Shown piece after piece: positions 18,838-28,188 of a stretch of DNA of 64,000 nt. The number at the start of each line of letters is the position of its first letter. Position 1 is the stretch's first letter. Origin of the DNA: Methanosarcina barkeri str. Wiesmoor. GTDB taxonomy: Archaea; Halobacteriota; Methanosarcinia; Methanosarcinales; Methanosarcinaceae. The stretch lies in contig NZ_CP009526.1 of NCBI RefSeq assembly GCF_000969985.1, forward strand, positions 1,922,001 through 1,986,000, read 5' to 3'. The notes under the pieces are model-generated. The model was given only the letters and a program-made list of their open reading frames with translations. It made no database searches and was not told the origin of the DNA. A program made the position numbers and the translations under genes.

Positions 18838-19578
18838 TTACATTACTGTTTCAGTAACCAGTTCCCGATCTCCTTTTGAAAAAACTCTGGATACACGGAC
18901 TTTCCAGTCCCCAGCGGGATTCTCTTTGTCAGCCTGGATGAGGTTATAACATTGCTTTGTCTTTCCCCTTGTTTTGGAAGAACAAAAAGTGCCTGCATTT
19001 ACCACAAGCATGTTATTGAGGTTCCAGACCCAGGGAATGTGGCAGTGCCCGCAGAGGACAAGATTCACCTTGCAGCGGTTCAGAAGTTCGAGCACATCGC
19101 CTGCATCCACAAGGACAGTATTCTCCCTGCCTGCCAGTGGTATAGGAACAAGGTGGTGGTGCATGGCAAAAACCTTGAAATTTTCTCCTGAAAAAGCTTC
19201 TTTGATCCAGCCATAGTTTTCCCTGCCCAGATGACCTTCATCAAGATCGGGCTGTGAAGAATCGGCCCCGACAACCGTAACATTCTCAAAATTCCGTGAA
19301 AAGTACCTGTCTGTGAAGAGGTCTTCAAAGTGCACATATCCTGCATTTTTTGAATCATGATTTCCCGGAACAAGAATTTTATTTTTACATTCAATCCTGT
19401 CAATAAACCGCTTTACTCCATCATATTCTGCTGAAAACCCATTCTCGGTCAGGTCACCTGTAATCACGACAAGGTTCGGTTCCAGCTGGTTTATACCGTC
19501 AACCATAGACTCTGCAATCTCAGGAACAAAGTACGCATCTGAATAATGAATATCTGAAAGATGTACAATCTGTATAAT
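18838..19578 (-). CDS. Calcineurin-like metallophosphoesterase (probable ATT start)
   Basis: Binuclear metal phosphoesterase. Motifs in order: HLSDIHYSD (D-x-H), VVITGDLTENG (GD), VPGNHDS (GNHD), a later HHHLVP and CGHCHIP (GHxH). The first in-frame ATG (19506) would start after the essential D-x-H motif. The frame continues upstream with IIQIVHLSDIHYS, and an ATT at 19578 lies 7 nt after GAGG (complement of 19586-19589). No ATG, GTG or TTG is in frame there, so I extend the gene to ATT 19578 (246 aa). Substrate unknown (phosphodiesterase or phosphatase). Family call secure, start inferred. Confidence 0.85.
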   Translation of the reverse strand: MIQIVHLSDIHYSDAYFVPEIAESMVDGINQLEPNLVVITGDLTENGFSAEYDGVKRFIDRIECKNKILVPGNHDSKNAGYVHFEDLFTDRYFSRNFENVTVVGADSSQPDLDEGHLGRENYGWIKEAFSGENFKVFAMHHHLVPIPLAGRENTVLVDAGDVLELLNRCKVNLVLCGHCHIPWVWNLNNMLVVNAGTFCSSKTRGKTKQCYNLIQADKENPAGDWKVRVSRVFSKGDRELVTETVM

Positions 19579-20463
19579 TTTTCTTCCTCTGATTTTCTTA
19601 ATTTTGTAATATATATTGAATCTCTTATATTCAGAGCACAGAACTTCTGTGCCATTATATATAGCTATCTCTCAAAATCTACATATTTACAAATATCTAA
19701 TTATAATTCGTTAAAAAAGACAGTTTCTCTTTCAAAACCTCATTTGAGTACTATAAATATGTACCTAATTATTATTCATGGACAATGTCTATAAAAATTA
19801 TAAACCTAAATTACCCAATTATGTACACAGCTCATTTCAGTCCATTTTCTACCAGTAGTCGGGCGCGCGGCAGACTTCGTTTCATCCATTTGTTGTAAAA
19901 ATACCAAAACGGGTCGGGCAGAAGGACTCTACTTTTAAAATTAGGTGGCTTGCAAAAGCATCGACCTACAATTGCTGGCCTGCAACCGTTGCGCTGGTTG
20001 ATCACGTCTGATAGGGTTTGAGGATAAGGATTTCAAAATCAAAAGTTGCCATGTTTTCGGCTAAACCTTTTTTCAAAAAGGTTGTGATCATGCAGGATAG
20101 GGTTTGAGGATATATTTTTCAAACTCAAACGTTGCCAAGGGTTTTCGGTCAAACCTTTTCACAAAGGGTTTATGTTAAGCCGATTAACGGTTAAATTAGG
20201 TAAATCGCCCCTCCTGAGCAAGTTGAAAATGTAACATTTCTTGTCCTTAAATTAGCTTTATTGACTCAGTTCAGTATCTTCATCATGATTTAGCCCTCTT
20301 GAGCGAACGAAGTGAGCGAAAAGGGCACCGTCCTCCCGAGACGGGACTCGGGTGACGGGACTCGGGCAACAAATAAATTAATAATGAGTTATGACTATTC
20401 ACCTACGTTTCAGCTTCATTCTTACATTTTTCATTTAATTTACTCCATAATCAAGGTGAATTT
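19579..20463. other. Long spacer with a duplicated ~86-bp block and hairpins
   Basis: Two diverged direct copies of an ~86-bp block lie at about 20000-20086 and 20087-20171. Each begins gatcayg..gatagggtttgag and ends in an inverted repeat resembling aaaccttt...aaaggtt. Further on, cccgag...ctcggg (20335-20352) and the agcgaacgaagtgagcg palindrome-like block (20302-20318) can fold. No coding frame seen. The aspS Shine-Dalgarno (aaggtg) is at the right end. Confidence 0.6.
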
Positions 20464-21798
20464 ATGTCATTAGCAAAACTTAGAACACATTATACAGCCG
20501 ATGTTAAACCCGAAAAAGTTGATAACGGTCAGAAAATTACTTTGGCAGGCTGGGTCCATGAGGTAAGAGACCTCGGCGGAATCTGTTTTGTAGTACTTCG
20601 AGACCGGGAAGGAAAGGCTCAGGTCACTCTAGTAAAGAAAAAGATCGATAAAGAGTTGTTTGATGCTGCAAGAAGGCTTGTCCGCGAGTCGGTAATTTCA
20701 GTAACCGGCTCCGTTAAATTCGAAGAGAAAGCTCCGAACGGATACGAGCTGCTTCCTGAGGAAATCACTGTCCTGAATGTTGCAAATTCTCCATTGCCAA
20801 TGGATACTACAGGCAAGGTGGAAGCTGAACTTGATACCAGATTGGACTCACGGTTCATTGACCTCAGGCGGGCCGAGACTACTGCGGTTTTTAAGATAAG
20901 GCATCAGGCTCTCCAGGCTACAAGGGAATACTTTGTACAAAACGGATTTATCGAAACTGCAACCCCAAAGGTAGTAGCAACTGCAACCGAGGGCGGCACT
21001 GCACTTTTCCCAATCACTTACTTTGACAGGGAAGCTTTTTTGAACCAGAGTCCTCAGCTCTTCAAACAAATCCTTATGAGCGGTGGTTTTGACAGGGTCT
21101 TTGAGATTGGCCCCATTTTCAGAGCCGAAGAGCACGATACCCGCAGGCACTTGAACGAAGCTACTTCTATTGATGTCGAGGTCAGCTTTGCAGACCATTT
21201 TGACGTGATGGAAATTCTCGAAAACCTTGTGGCTTACGTTTATGCCCAGGTTATTGAGAAGTGCAAGCCTTCCCTTGAAACGCTAGGTATTGAGCTCAAA
21301 GTCCCAAAAACTCCTTTCCTTAAGCTTACCTATAATGAAGTCATCGAGATCATAAACGCCCGCTCGGAAGAGAAAATGCACTGGGGAGACGACCTAGGCA
21401 CATTCGGAGAGCATATTGTGGGCAATTACGTCTACGAGACTACAGGAGAATCTCACTATTTCATTATTGACTGGCCGACTGAGATTAAACCCTTCTATGC
21501 CATGCCTTATGAGGACAGGCCGGAGTACAGCAAGTCGTTTGATATGATGCACCGCACAATGGAACTCTCCTCAGGAGCTCAGCGTATCCATATTCCGGAT
21601 TTGCTTAAGAGCCGGATAGAATCACAGGGCCTCAACCCTGAAGGCTTTGAGTTCTACCTTAAAGCTTTCGAATATGGCATGCCTCCTCATGCAGGCTGGG
21701 GCATGGGCTGTGAACGTTTTATCATGACCATGCTCGGAACCGAGAATATCAGGGACACTGTACTCTTCCCCAGGGACAGGAGAAGACTTTCTCCCTGA
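20464..21798 (+). CDS. aspS: Aspartyl-tRNA synthetase (archaeal type)
   Basis: Class IIb aminoacyl-tRNA synthetase, 444 aa. The N-terminal OB-fold anticodon-binding domain ([20 protein letters not shown]) is followed by the catalytic domain, with motif 2 [19 protein letters not shown] and motif 3 [15 protein letters not shown]...RDRRRLSP. It lacks the bacterial GAD insertion, as expected for archaea. In organisms relying on amidotransferase-made Asn-tRNA this enzyme is non-discriminating; I cannot settle that here. aaggtg precedes ATG 20464. rpiA follows 107 bp downstream on the same strand. Confidence 0.96.
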   Translation: MSLAKLRTHYTADVKPEKVDNGQKITLAGWVHEVRDLGGICFVVLRDREGKAQVTLVKKKIDKELFDAARRLVRESVISVTGSVKFEEKAPNGYELLPEEITVLNVANSPLPMDTTGKVEAELDTRLDSRFIDLRRAETTAVFKIRHQALQATREYFVQNGFIETATPKVVATATEGGTALFPITYFDREAFLNQSPQLFKQILMSGGFDRVFEIGPIFRAEEHDTRRHLNEATSIDVEVSFADHFDVMEILENLVAYVYAQVIEKCKPSLETLGIELKVPKTPFLKLTYNEVIEIINARSEEKMHWGDDLGTFGEHIVGNYVYETTGESHYFIIDWPTEIKPFYAMPYEDRPEYSKSFDMMHRTMELSSGAQRIHIPDLLKSRIESQGLNPEGFEFYLKAFEYGMPPHAGWGMGCERFIMTMLGTENIRDTVLFPRDRRRLSP

Positions 21799-21905
21799 AA
21801 TCCCTTCTTTTTGGAGTTTAAACACTTCCAGTTTAATCTCCAGTTTAATCTCCAGTTTAGGGATTTCATAATTTTTTCAGGATTCGAACCGGAAGGGAAC
21901 ATAGC

Positions 21906-22604
21906 ATGACAGAAAGAAATATATCTACCGATTCCCCGGAAAAACGTGCGGCTGGCATCGCTGCATCTCGGATGGTAGAATCGGGAATGGTTGTGGGACT
22001 TGGAACGGGCTCAACAGTTGCATATACGATAAAAGAACTCGGCAGGCGGGTCAGGGACGAAGGTCTCGAAATTCTGGGTGTTGTTACCTCATACCAGTCT
22101 GAAACGCTTGCCATCGAAGCCGGCATCCCTCTGACCACCCTTGCCCAGCATTCGGAACTGGACATCGCCATTGATGGAGCAGACCAGGTCGATTCGAAGC
22201 TGCACGCAATCAAAGGTGGGGGAGCTGCCCATACAAGGGAAAAGATAGTATCGGCGTCTGCAAGACGTTTTCTGGTCGTAGCTGACGAATCAAAAACGAG
22301 CACCCAGCTTGATAAACCTATACCGGTTGAGGTTCTTCCCTTTGCAAAAACTCTTGTGATTAAAAAAATAAAGCAATTGGGAGGAAAGCCTGAGCCGAGG
22401 TTAGCTCTGAGAAAAGACGGCCCTGTGATAACTGATAATGGAAACTTTGTACTTGATGCAAATTTCGGCGTAATAAACGATCCAGAAGGTCTGGCCCTTC
22501 AACTATCTTCAATTCCTGGAGTTGTTGAGCATGGAATATTTTCCAATGTGGACGAACTCTATATCGGGAAAAAAGATGGATCAGTGGAGATAGTCAAGAA
22601 GTGA
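21906..22604 (+). CDS. rpiA: Ribose-5-phosphate isomerase A
   Basis: Interconverts ribose-5-phosphate and ribulose-5-phosphate. 232 aa, the usual length. The phosphate-binding [16 protein letters not shown], the active-site AIDGADQVD and the [14 protein letters not shown] block are intact, as is [17 protein letters not shown] near the C-terminus. ATG 21906 lies downstream of a possible ggaaggga Shine-Dalgarno. It sits between aspS and the thermosome gene; the spacings (107 and 235 bp) suggest separate promoters. Confidence 0.96.
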   Translation: MTERNISTDSPEKRAAGIAASRMVESGMVVGLGTGSTVAYTIKELGRRVRDEGLEILGVVTSYQSETLAIEAGIPLTTLAQHSELDIAIDGADQVDSKLHAIKGGGAAHTREKIVSASARRFLVVADESKTSTQLDKPIPVEVLPFAKTLVIKKIKQLGGKPEPRLALRKDGPVITDNGNFVLDANFGVINDPEGLALQLSSIPGVVEHGIFSNVDELYIGKKDGSVEIVKK

Positions 22605-22839
22605 AAGTAATCAGGAAACATGAATGTTTCACCTTCTATAATCGGAATATACCCGGTATGTTTTTATAGAAGTATTATCAGTTATTTTCTGATAAAATAC
22701 TGCTTCACACAAGGCAACTGATGAAATCGTATTTTCAGGCTGATCTCGGGCTAAAAGTGACTATAGCCAGGACAACTTCAAATTATCAAGTAGAAAAGCT
22801 TCGATACATAGACTTCATTTTAAGGAGGTTTTGGTTCAG

Positions 22840-24483
22840 ATGGAAAAAGGTGGCCAGCCAATCATAATAATAGATCCTAAAAAAGAAGAGACAAAGGGAA
22901 AAGAAGCGCTCAGCATGAACATCGCGGCTGCAAAGGCAGTGGCCAGTATAGTCAAAAGCACGCTTGGACCGAGGGGAATGGACAAGATGCTTGTCAATCC
23001 TATCGGGGATATCACAATCACAAATGACGGTGCAACCATTTTACATGATATGTCCATTGAGCACCCAGCAGCCAAGATGGTGGCCGAAGTTGCAGAGTCA
23101 CTTGAAAGCTCGGCTGGGGACGGGACTACAAGTGCTGTCGTATTCACAGGCAATCTGCTGGAAAAAGCAGAAGACCTTATTGAGAGTGGAGTCCACCCGA
23201 CAGTTGTTGTCAAGGGGTACAGGCTTGCAGCCGAGAAGGCTGTTGAAATTTTAGAGAGCCTGGCAATCTCAACTGCCGAGAATGAAAAGGAGAAGCTTTT
23301 AGAAGTTGCCAAAACCTCTATTACGGGCAAAGCTTCTGAAAAGTACGGTCGTTTGATTGCGGAGCTCTGCGTGGATGCTGCGCTCTCAATTCGTGAAAGG
23401 GGAGTAGTTGACCTTAAAGACGTTATTCTTTCAAAAGATGTCGGCGGCAAGATAGAAGATACCGAATTTGTTGAAGGCATTGTAATAGACAAGGTCGCTC
23501 TGGATAAAGAATTCCCTCTCAGAATTGAGAACCCTGCAATTGCTTTGATTGATGCCCCTATGGAGATCGCTAAGACCGCAAACAAAGCAAAACTTCAGAT
23601 AAACGCATATGGTGATCTTGAGGATTTTGTAAAACAGGAAGAAGAAGCCTTATTCGAAATGGCAGACTATATCATCAGAGCAGGGGCAAATGCGGTTTTC
23701 TGTTCCAAAGGCATGGATGACAAGATTGCAGCCTACCTGCAAAACCGGGGAATTTATGCAACCCGCAGGGTTAAGAACGAAGACATGCAGCACCTTGTAG
23801 ACGCCACAGGCGGCAGGCCTATCCGCAATATCAAAGAACTGACCCAGAAAGAACTCGGGCACGCCGGGCTTCTTGAACAGGACCGGGACGGCGACCAGGG
23901 CAAGACCTATCTCAGAGAGTGTAAGGGTGCAAAATCCGTATCCATTGTCATCAAGGGCGGTACAGAACACATAGTTGACAACCTTGAACGCGCAATTGAC
24001 GATGCCCTCAGGGTAGTAAAATGTGCCATAGAAGACGGCAGGATAGTTGCAGGTGGCGGGGCTTCTGAGGTTGAAGTCGCACTTGAGCTTCGGGCATATG
24101 CTCCCGGTATAGGTGGGCGTGAACAGATGGCAATCAGGGCTTTTGCAGATGCTCTCGAAGAAATCCCGAGGACAATTGCCAGAAACGCAGGTCTGGACGC
24201 TATCAACACAATAGTGAACCTCAGGGCAAAGCATACCGAAAACAAAAACGCAGGCCTGAACGTCAATACCGGTGCTGCTGAAGATATGCTCAAAAAAGGC
24301 ATTGTTGATCCTCTCAGGGTTAAGGTCAACTCTGTCAAAGCCGGTTCTGAAGCCGCAGTGATGGTGCTTCGTGTGGATGATATGCTTCGCGCACAGCGCG
24401 CCGACATGCAGGACGTAAAACCCGAGCACATGGCAAGCACTTATGATGGCATGTCAGCTCCTGCACTTAATATGCGCAGGTAA
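22840..24483 (+). CDS. Thermosome (group II chaperonin) subunit
   Basis: Archaeal CCT/thermosome ATP-dependent folding chaperone, 547 aa. Equatorial-domain motifs: STLGPRGMDKMLV, ITNDGATIL and the ATP-binding GDGTT at residues 93-97. The apical segment contains FCSKGMDDKIA and the C-terminal equatorial part contains VAGGGASEVEVALEL. The ATG at 22840 is chosen over TTG 22831 because aaggagg (22822-22828) would be too close to the TTG. It ends in NMRR with no Gly-Gly-Met tail. It is one of several subunit types expected in this genus; which one is not clear from sequence alone. Confidence 0.95.
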   Translation: MEKGGQPIIIIDPKKEETKGKEALSMNIAAAKAVASIVKSTLGPRGMDKMLVNPIGDITITNDGATILHDMSIEHPAAKMVAEVAESLESSAGDGTTSAVVFTGNLLEKAEDLIESGVHPTVVVKGYRLAAEKAVEILESLAISTAENEKEKLLEVAKTSITGKASEKYGRLIAELCVDAALSIRERGVVDLKDVILSKDVGGKIEDTEFVEGIVIDKVALDKEFPLRIENPAIALIDAPMEIAKTANKAKLQINAYGDLEDFVKQEEEALFEMADYIIRAGANAVFCSKGMDDKIAAYLQNRGIYATRRVKNEDMQHLVDATGGRPIRNIKELTQKELGHAGLLEQDRDGDQGKTYLRECKGAKSVSIVIKGGTEHIVDNLERAIDDALRVVKCAIEDGRIVAGGGASEVEVALELRAYAPGIGGREQMAIRAFADALEEIPRTIARNAGLDAINTIVNLRAKHTENKNAGLNVNTGAAEDMLKKGIVDPLRVKVNSVKAGSEAAVMVLRVDDMLRAQRADMQDVKPEHMASTYDGMSAPALNMRR

Positions 24484-24711
24484 AAAACCGATTTTATTAA
24501 TAGCTCCTAAAGCACGGTAAGCACAGAAGCTTCTGTGCCCGTCTTTATTTTTGCCTACGTTTTCAGTCTTTTGTATGGTCAATATTATCTTGTGAACTTT
24601 TTTATCTTGTGAACGTTTCTATCTTGTGAACGTTTCTCGTGTCCGTTTTTATGTGAAAATGTTATCTGTTTTATAGAGTCTGCTCTAATTGCTGGTTGCT
24701 GACAGATTGAA

Positions 24712-24793
24712 AGAGAGATTGAAAAGCAGATTGAAAAGCAGATTGAAAAGCAGATTGAAAAGCAGATTGAAAAGCAGATTGAAAAGCAGATTG
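24712..24793. repeat. 12-bp tandem repeat, target of the composite element
   Basis: Seven or so near-perfect copies of a 12-nt unit (gaaaagcagatt) downstream of the thermosome gene. The array stops at 24793 where the IS1-like end begins, and its phase resumes after the other IS copy at 33176 (gcagattgaaaag). It was therefore split by the 8.4-kb insertion. The spacer 24484-24711 holds no gene, only repeated cttgtgaacgttt stretches. Confidence 0.85.
24786..24793. repeat. Left 8-bp target site duplication of composite element
   Basis: GCAGATTG immediately before the left IS end. The same octamer follows the right IS end at 33176-33183. Removing one copy restores the 12-bp array phase exactly. 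The length agrees with IS1-family target duplications (8-10 bp). Confidence 0.8.
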
Positions 24794-25527
24794 GGTATTG
24801 TTAACTAATTATAGCGATTTCTTTATTTCTATGTTTCATCAATAGAAGAACAGAGTACTTTAGCATTTCAATACTCTTCGTATAACATTTTGTCTTTCGT
24901 CTTAACCTTGCCAGAAAGTGCCTCAATATGCCATTATATCCTTCAACTGTATACGTTTTTTGGATTGAGTATGAATATTTTCTGGAAGAAACTCTGCATA
25001 TGCTCTCCAGTGATCTGTCATCACTTCTCCAATCTCTTTCTGCTTTAATTTTTCCCATATTAGTTGTCCAGTTTCCGTTCCTCTGTTGCCAAAAGAGCAG
25101 TGGATGAATTTTCCCAACTCTATCAACAGCAATCCAGATCCAGCAATATTTTTTTTGTTACCGATGTAAGTGTGCATCTCATCCATTTCAACAATAGATA
25201 TCTCATTTTCGCTTTTTAGGTCCTCCAACTCCTGACCAAATTTCTTTATCCATTTTTGGACAGAAACATGACTTACTCCTAAAAATCTTCCTATTGAGCG
25301 AAATCCTAACCCTTCAAGATAGAGTTGCAAAGCCTGTCTCTTAACAGAAGGGGAGATAGAAGTTGATTTTACCTCTACGGTATAGTTATATCCACAATCA
25401 TGGCATTTGTAGCGTTGACGTCCAAAAACTATACCATTCTTTTTGTGAGTGGAACTATTACACCTTGGGCAGTTCATATAGAAATATAGGTTCTCATAAT
25501 ATATATCTATAGTTAACTACCAAAGCC
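24794..25527 (-). mobile_element. IS1-family element, copy 1
   Basis: About 734 bp, delimited by comparison with copy 2. The imperfect terminal inverted repeats begin GGtattg on the left and GGctttgg on the complement of the right end; the terminal 21 nt match at 14 positions. It contains one transposase gene in reverse orientation, interrupted by a frameshift. Confidence 0.85.
24801..25477 (-). pseudogene. IS1-family transposase, frameshifted (copy 1)
   Basis: Single-frame archaeal IS1 transposase. N-terminal zinc finger (NCPRCNSSTHKKNG ... CHDCG), then a helix-turn-helix (YLEGLGFRSIGRFLGVSHVS) and a DDE catalytic core with D in VEMDEMHTYIG, D in MTDHWRAYAEF and E in YTVEGYNGILRHF. Relative to copy 2, a cggc tetranucleotide is missing near 24957-24961. 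The frame shifts after ENIHTQSK and the catalytic E lies in another frame (24801-25058). The intact protein would be about 232 aa. Programmed frameshifting is conceivable for IS1 relatives but does not explain a 4-nt difference between copies. Confidence 0.85.
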
Positions 25528-25542
25528 AACTCAGGTTCTAAA

Positions 25543-26013
25543 ATGGATGAAACAACTCAAGAAGAATACCAAAAAGCACTTGCTAAACAAGAAGCCGAGG
25601 AAACAGCAGAACCTATCGAAACTTCTACATTAGAAGAAACATCGACATCTAAAAAAACTGAAATTTCAACAACCGCGCAGCTGTCTGAAACTAAGAAAAA
25701 TGAATTAATTAAAATAGTAAAAGACTATTATGGCTCTGATGAAGTAGAAGTTATATACATTTCACCAAAAGATCAGTCTTCAACTGGTTTGATAATGGTC
25801 ACCTACTATCTTAAAAACGTCCCTGCTAAAAAGACCTTAGAAAATGATCTAACTGATATAGTTATAGTATCTAAACAAATTGCAGAAGAATCTGGCATTA
25901 TAAACCCGAACGTAAATGTTGCTGCGATGTTAGAGGACGGAACCACGTCGTTAGGGGTAGGGAATTCATCAAATGGAAAAACTGATATCCACGTTGAAAA
26001 TCTCAATGCTTAA
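25543..26013 (+). CDS. Hypothetical Glu/Thr/Ser-rich protein, probably 5'-truncated
   Basis: 156 aa, unrecognised. The first ~50 residues are acidic and low complexity (EETAEPIETSTLEETSTSKK); a folded part follows with alternating beta and alpha pattern (EVEVIYISPKDQSSTGLIMV ... IVIVSKQIAEESGIINPN). The frame stays open to the IS junction (NSGSK just before Met1), only 15 bp from the IS end at 25527. In exported Methanosarcina proteins this acidic stretch usually follows a signal peptide or lipobox, so the present ATG may be secondary and the original N-terminus lost to the IS. Expression is uncertain. Confidence 0.5.
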   Translation: MDETTQEEYQKALAKQEAEETAEPIETSTLEETSTSKKTEISTTAQLSETKKNELIKIVKDYYGSDEVEVIYISPKDQSSTGLIMVTYYLKNVPAKKTLENDLTDIVIVSKQIAEESGIINPNVNVAAMLEDGTTSLGVGNSSNGKTDIHVENLNA

Positions 26014-26147
26014 CATTGTTAGGCCTATTGGTTTAAAGACATGGAGAAGGTAATATCAAAGAGTATATCGAATATGGGATAACCTGCACAACTACAACTA
26101 ACCCTGACAACCGTTTATGTAGATATTTTTTATAAGTCAAAAACAAC

Positions 26148-26327
26148 TCAAGATTGCACAAAACCTTTTTTTGAGTAATACTCTATTCCAGCCACAAACC
26201 AAGGTTTAAATTCAAGGAGTTCTGGAATCGTGTTATTATGAGTGTTTCTTATTCCCCATTGATGGTGCTGTGTCCCAGCAATCCGGCCTAATTCTTGGTT
26301 TATTGCTCCGATTATGTGTTGCGCCTC
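26148..26327 (-). pseudogene. Possible gene fragment (about 60 codons, no start)
   Basis: A start-less open frame on the minus strand reads QHIIGAINQELGRIAGTQHH, then IRNTHNNTIPELLEFKPWFV, and ends GFVQS before a TGA at 26148-26150. The upstream in-frame codon is TAA (26328-26330). The composition looks protein-like rather than random, but I do not recognise the family. It lies in the otherwise empty 26014-26404 spacer of the composite element. Confidence 0.35.
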
Positions 26328-26360
26328 TTATTGTACTTCTATATTATAATAGGTCACTCT

Positions 26361-26381
26361 ACTATATATAATTATGTGACT
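26361..26381. repeat. 21-bp direct repeat, left copy, flanking CCA operon
   Basis: actatatataattatgtgac-t, nearly identical (19 of 21) to the sequence at 28189-28209 on the other side of the three-gene operon 26405-28136. It may be a promoter/operator duplicate or the footprint of an integration. Confidence 0.5.
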
Positions 26382-26404
26382 CCATAACCAAAAAAATATA
26401 TTAA

Positions 26405-26719
26405 TTATATCACATGCACTAAAACAGTAACTTTTTCATTCGAATAAATTTCCCCTTCATGAACTAACTGAGATAAACGCCCTCTGCTTGTGATATTACA
26501 TGTCCAAATTAGAGTATTTTCAGGAACTTCTATGAATGTTTCATTATCCTGGAACGTCCCTAATATCACAGTAGCTTTGAATTTTTCCCATCCCTTTTTA
26601 TTTGTTTGAACATGTCCTCGCTCATCTGTTTCTGTATAGATAACGATATCTTCAGGACGTGTATAGATTTTTAATTTTGATGTTTGAGGCCAAACTTTTG
26701 ATTTTGAATGTCTAGGCAT
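26405..26719 (-). CDS. Hypothetical protein, third gene of CCA operon (104 aa)
   Basis: Unrecognised, predicted soluble and beta-rich (KLKIYTRPEDIVIYTETDE, KATVILGTFQDNETFIEV, LIWTCNITSRGRLS). The N-terminus is basic (MPRHSKSKVWP). It starts 5 bp after the stop of the preceding 65-aa gene, so it is in the same transcription unit as the CCA-adding enzyme. Small basic proteins in such operons are common in plasmids and viruses, but nothing specific can be assigned. Confidence 0.55.
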   Translation of the reverse strand: MPRHSKSKVWPQTSKLKIYTRPEDIVIYTETDERGHVQTNKKGWEKFKATVILGTFQDNETFIEVPENTLIWTCNITSRGRLSQLVHEGEIYSNEKVTVLVHVI

Positions 26720-26724
26720 TGCGA

Positions 26725-26922
26725 TTACACACCTTTATATTCAAACCCTATGCAATCGAGATACAATAACGTATCGCTCTGAACACTAACGTATGGAATC
26801 CCTGATAACACTTTCTTTTCAAATCCAGAAGTTACGACATGATATCCGTTCCTAGTTTCTCTAACGTGGAATACCCTTGCAGTATAGCCTTTACTCTCAA
26901 AATTTAAATTTACAAAACTCAT
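26725..26922 (-). CDS. Hypothetical protein, second gene of CCA operon (65 aa)
   Basis: MSFVNLNFESKGYTARVFHV... ending DCIGFEYKGV. The ATG at 26922 overlaps the TAA of the nucleotidyltransferase gene by one base (TAATG), so I prefer it to the longer open frame reaching 27096. Beta-rich, no membrane segment, no known domain seen. Tight overlap implies translational coupling with the CCA-adding enzyme. Confidence 0.55.
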   Translation of the reverse strand: MSFVNLNFESKGYTARVFHVRETRNGYHVVTSGFEKKVLSGIPYVSVQSDTLLYLDCIGFEYKGV

Positions 26923-28136
26923 TATATCATCTCTACTCTTTTCTGATGTAATACCTTTCCGAAAGCTTCGCCTTTTGGAGTTGTGGCGGGCAAATCGTCT
27001 CCAGAAATAGAGTAAATCTTCGCGTAAGTTGCATGCATTAAAGCAATGTCCCTCATTGTGCCAGGAGTAGGTTTGTCTGCATATAAGACTTTGCAAAAAC
27101 CCTCTAATCCTCTGTTAGACTTATGTATTCTTTCAAGTAGTGATACTCTCTTACCTCTCCTCATTTCTCTGAATCTGTGCCCCCTCATGTGGTCGGCTGC
27201 AAAGACCTTAGCAAAATATTTCCATTCATTTGGAACCCAATCTATTTTATCAATAATCTCCACGCTTCTTGTTTCATGGTCGTGGTGTGCTGGTAAAATT
27301 TCTGTCGGGGTTGTAGCTTTGCCTAAATCATGGGTGAGTGCCGCGAATAAGCAAACCGGATCATCGGTTAATTCTCGACAATCATCAAGCACTCTCATAG
27401 TATGCTCAAAAGCGTCTCCATCGCTATGATGAGCTTGTGGGATTCCTATCAATGAATATATTTCAGGAAATGTAATGTATAGAGCGTGCCCCAAATTTAA
27501 AATGTTAAAATATCTAGATGGTTTTGGAGATGAAAATACCTTTTTTAGTTCGGAAAATTTGTGGTCATCAGATATCAATTTAATTTCATGTACCAGATCT
27601 AACATATACATAATCAACGTTGGTGATGCTCTGAACGTGGGATATTCACACATAAATCTCGCCGCCCTAATAACTCTTACCGGGTCTTCTTTGAATGCGT
27701 CTGATGTTGGAGTTATTATCCCATTTATAAGATCCTCTGCCCCGTTGAACGGATCTACAATCATACCTGTAATTACGTCTATTGCAATTGAATTGATTGT
27801 CAGATCTCTTCTACAAAGATCTTCTTCAATTGTTACAGACGGATCTGAATTAATTTCAAATCCGTTATATCCTGCGCACACCTTTTTTTCAGTACGTGCC
27901 ATAGCAAACTCACAATCGTCTACCACAAAAACAGGAAACTGGTTCCCCTGTTGGCGTGCATCTGGAAACAAGTCTTTAAACGTATCTACTGTCAATCCAC
28001 ATACACAAAAATCAACGTCATGGGGAGTTTGGCACATTAAAAAGCGGCGTACTGCTCCACCTACTATGTATAATGTACCACCTGCATCTTTTATTTTAAG
28101 TGCGTGTGGTCTGAATTTAGTTAATATTTTGTTCAA
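26922..28136 (-). CDS. Class II (bacterial-type) CCA-adding enzyme / polynucleotide nucleotidyltransferase with HD domain
   Basis: 404 aa. Nucleotidyltransferase head: GGAVRR at 26-31 with the metal-binding D40/D42 (HDVDFCV), then the neck motif RRDLTINSIAIDVITG at 109-124 with DPFNGAEDLINGI, and DPVRVIRAARF. A C-terminal HD phosphohydrolase domain follows (H245, HD at 269-270 in ALTHDLGK). By family it adds or repairs the tRNA 3' CCA, or polyadenylates RNA. Archaea normally use the unrelated class I CCA enzyme, so this copy was probably acquired from bacteria or a virus. It heads a three-gene operon with overlapping stops and starts. RNA specificity cannot be read from sequence. Confidence 0.88.
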   Translation of the reverse strand: MNKILTKFRPHALKIKDAGGTLYIVGGAVRRFLMCQTPHDVDFCVCGLTVDTFKDLFPDARQQGNQFPVFVVDDCEFAMARTEKKVCAGYNGFEINSDPSVTIEEDLCRRDLTINSIAIDVITGMIVDPFNGAEDLINGIITPTSDAFKEDPVRVIRAARFMCEYPTFRASPTLIMYMLDLVHEIKLISDDHKFSELKKVFSSPKPSRYFNILNLGHALYITFPEIYSLIGIPQAHHSDGDAFEHTMRVLDDCRELTDDPVCLFAALTHDLGKATTPTEILPAHHDHETRSVEIIDKIDWVPNEWKYFAKVFAADHMRGHRFREMRRGKRVSLLERIHKSNRGLEGFCKVLYADKPTPGTMRDIALMHATYAKIYSISGDDLPATTPKGEAFGKVLHQKRVEMI

Positions 28137-28188
28137 TTTTTCGCTCCTTTGGAATGATACTCATTTAACTAATGTATATACACACATT

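Noticed and set aside
23650-24429. 259-aa minus-strand frame within the thermosome gene
   Set aside because: Antisense shadow of a highly conserved gene.
24712-24793. Possible CRISPR array at the 12-bp repeat
   Set aside because: Head-to-tail 12-bp units without unique spacers.
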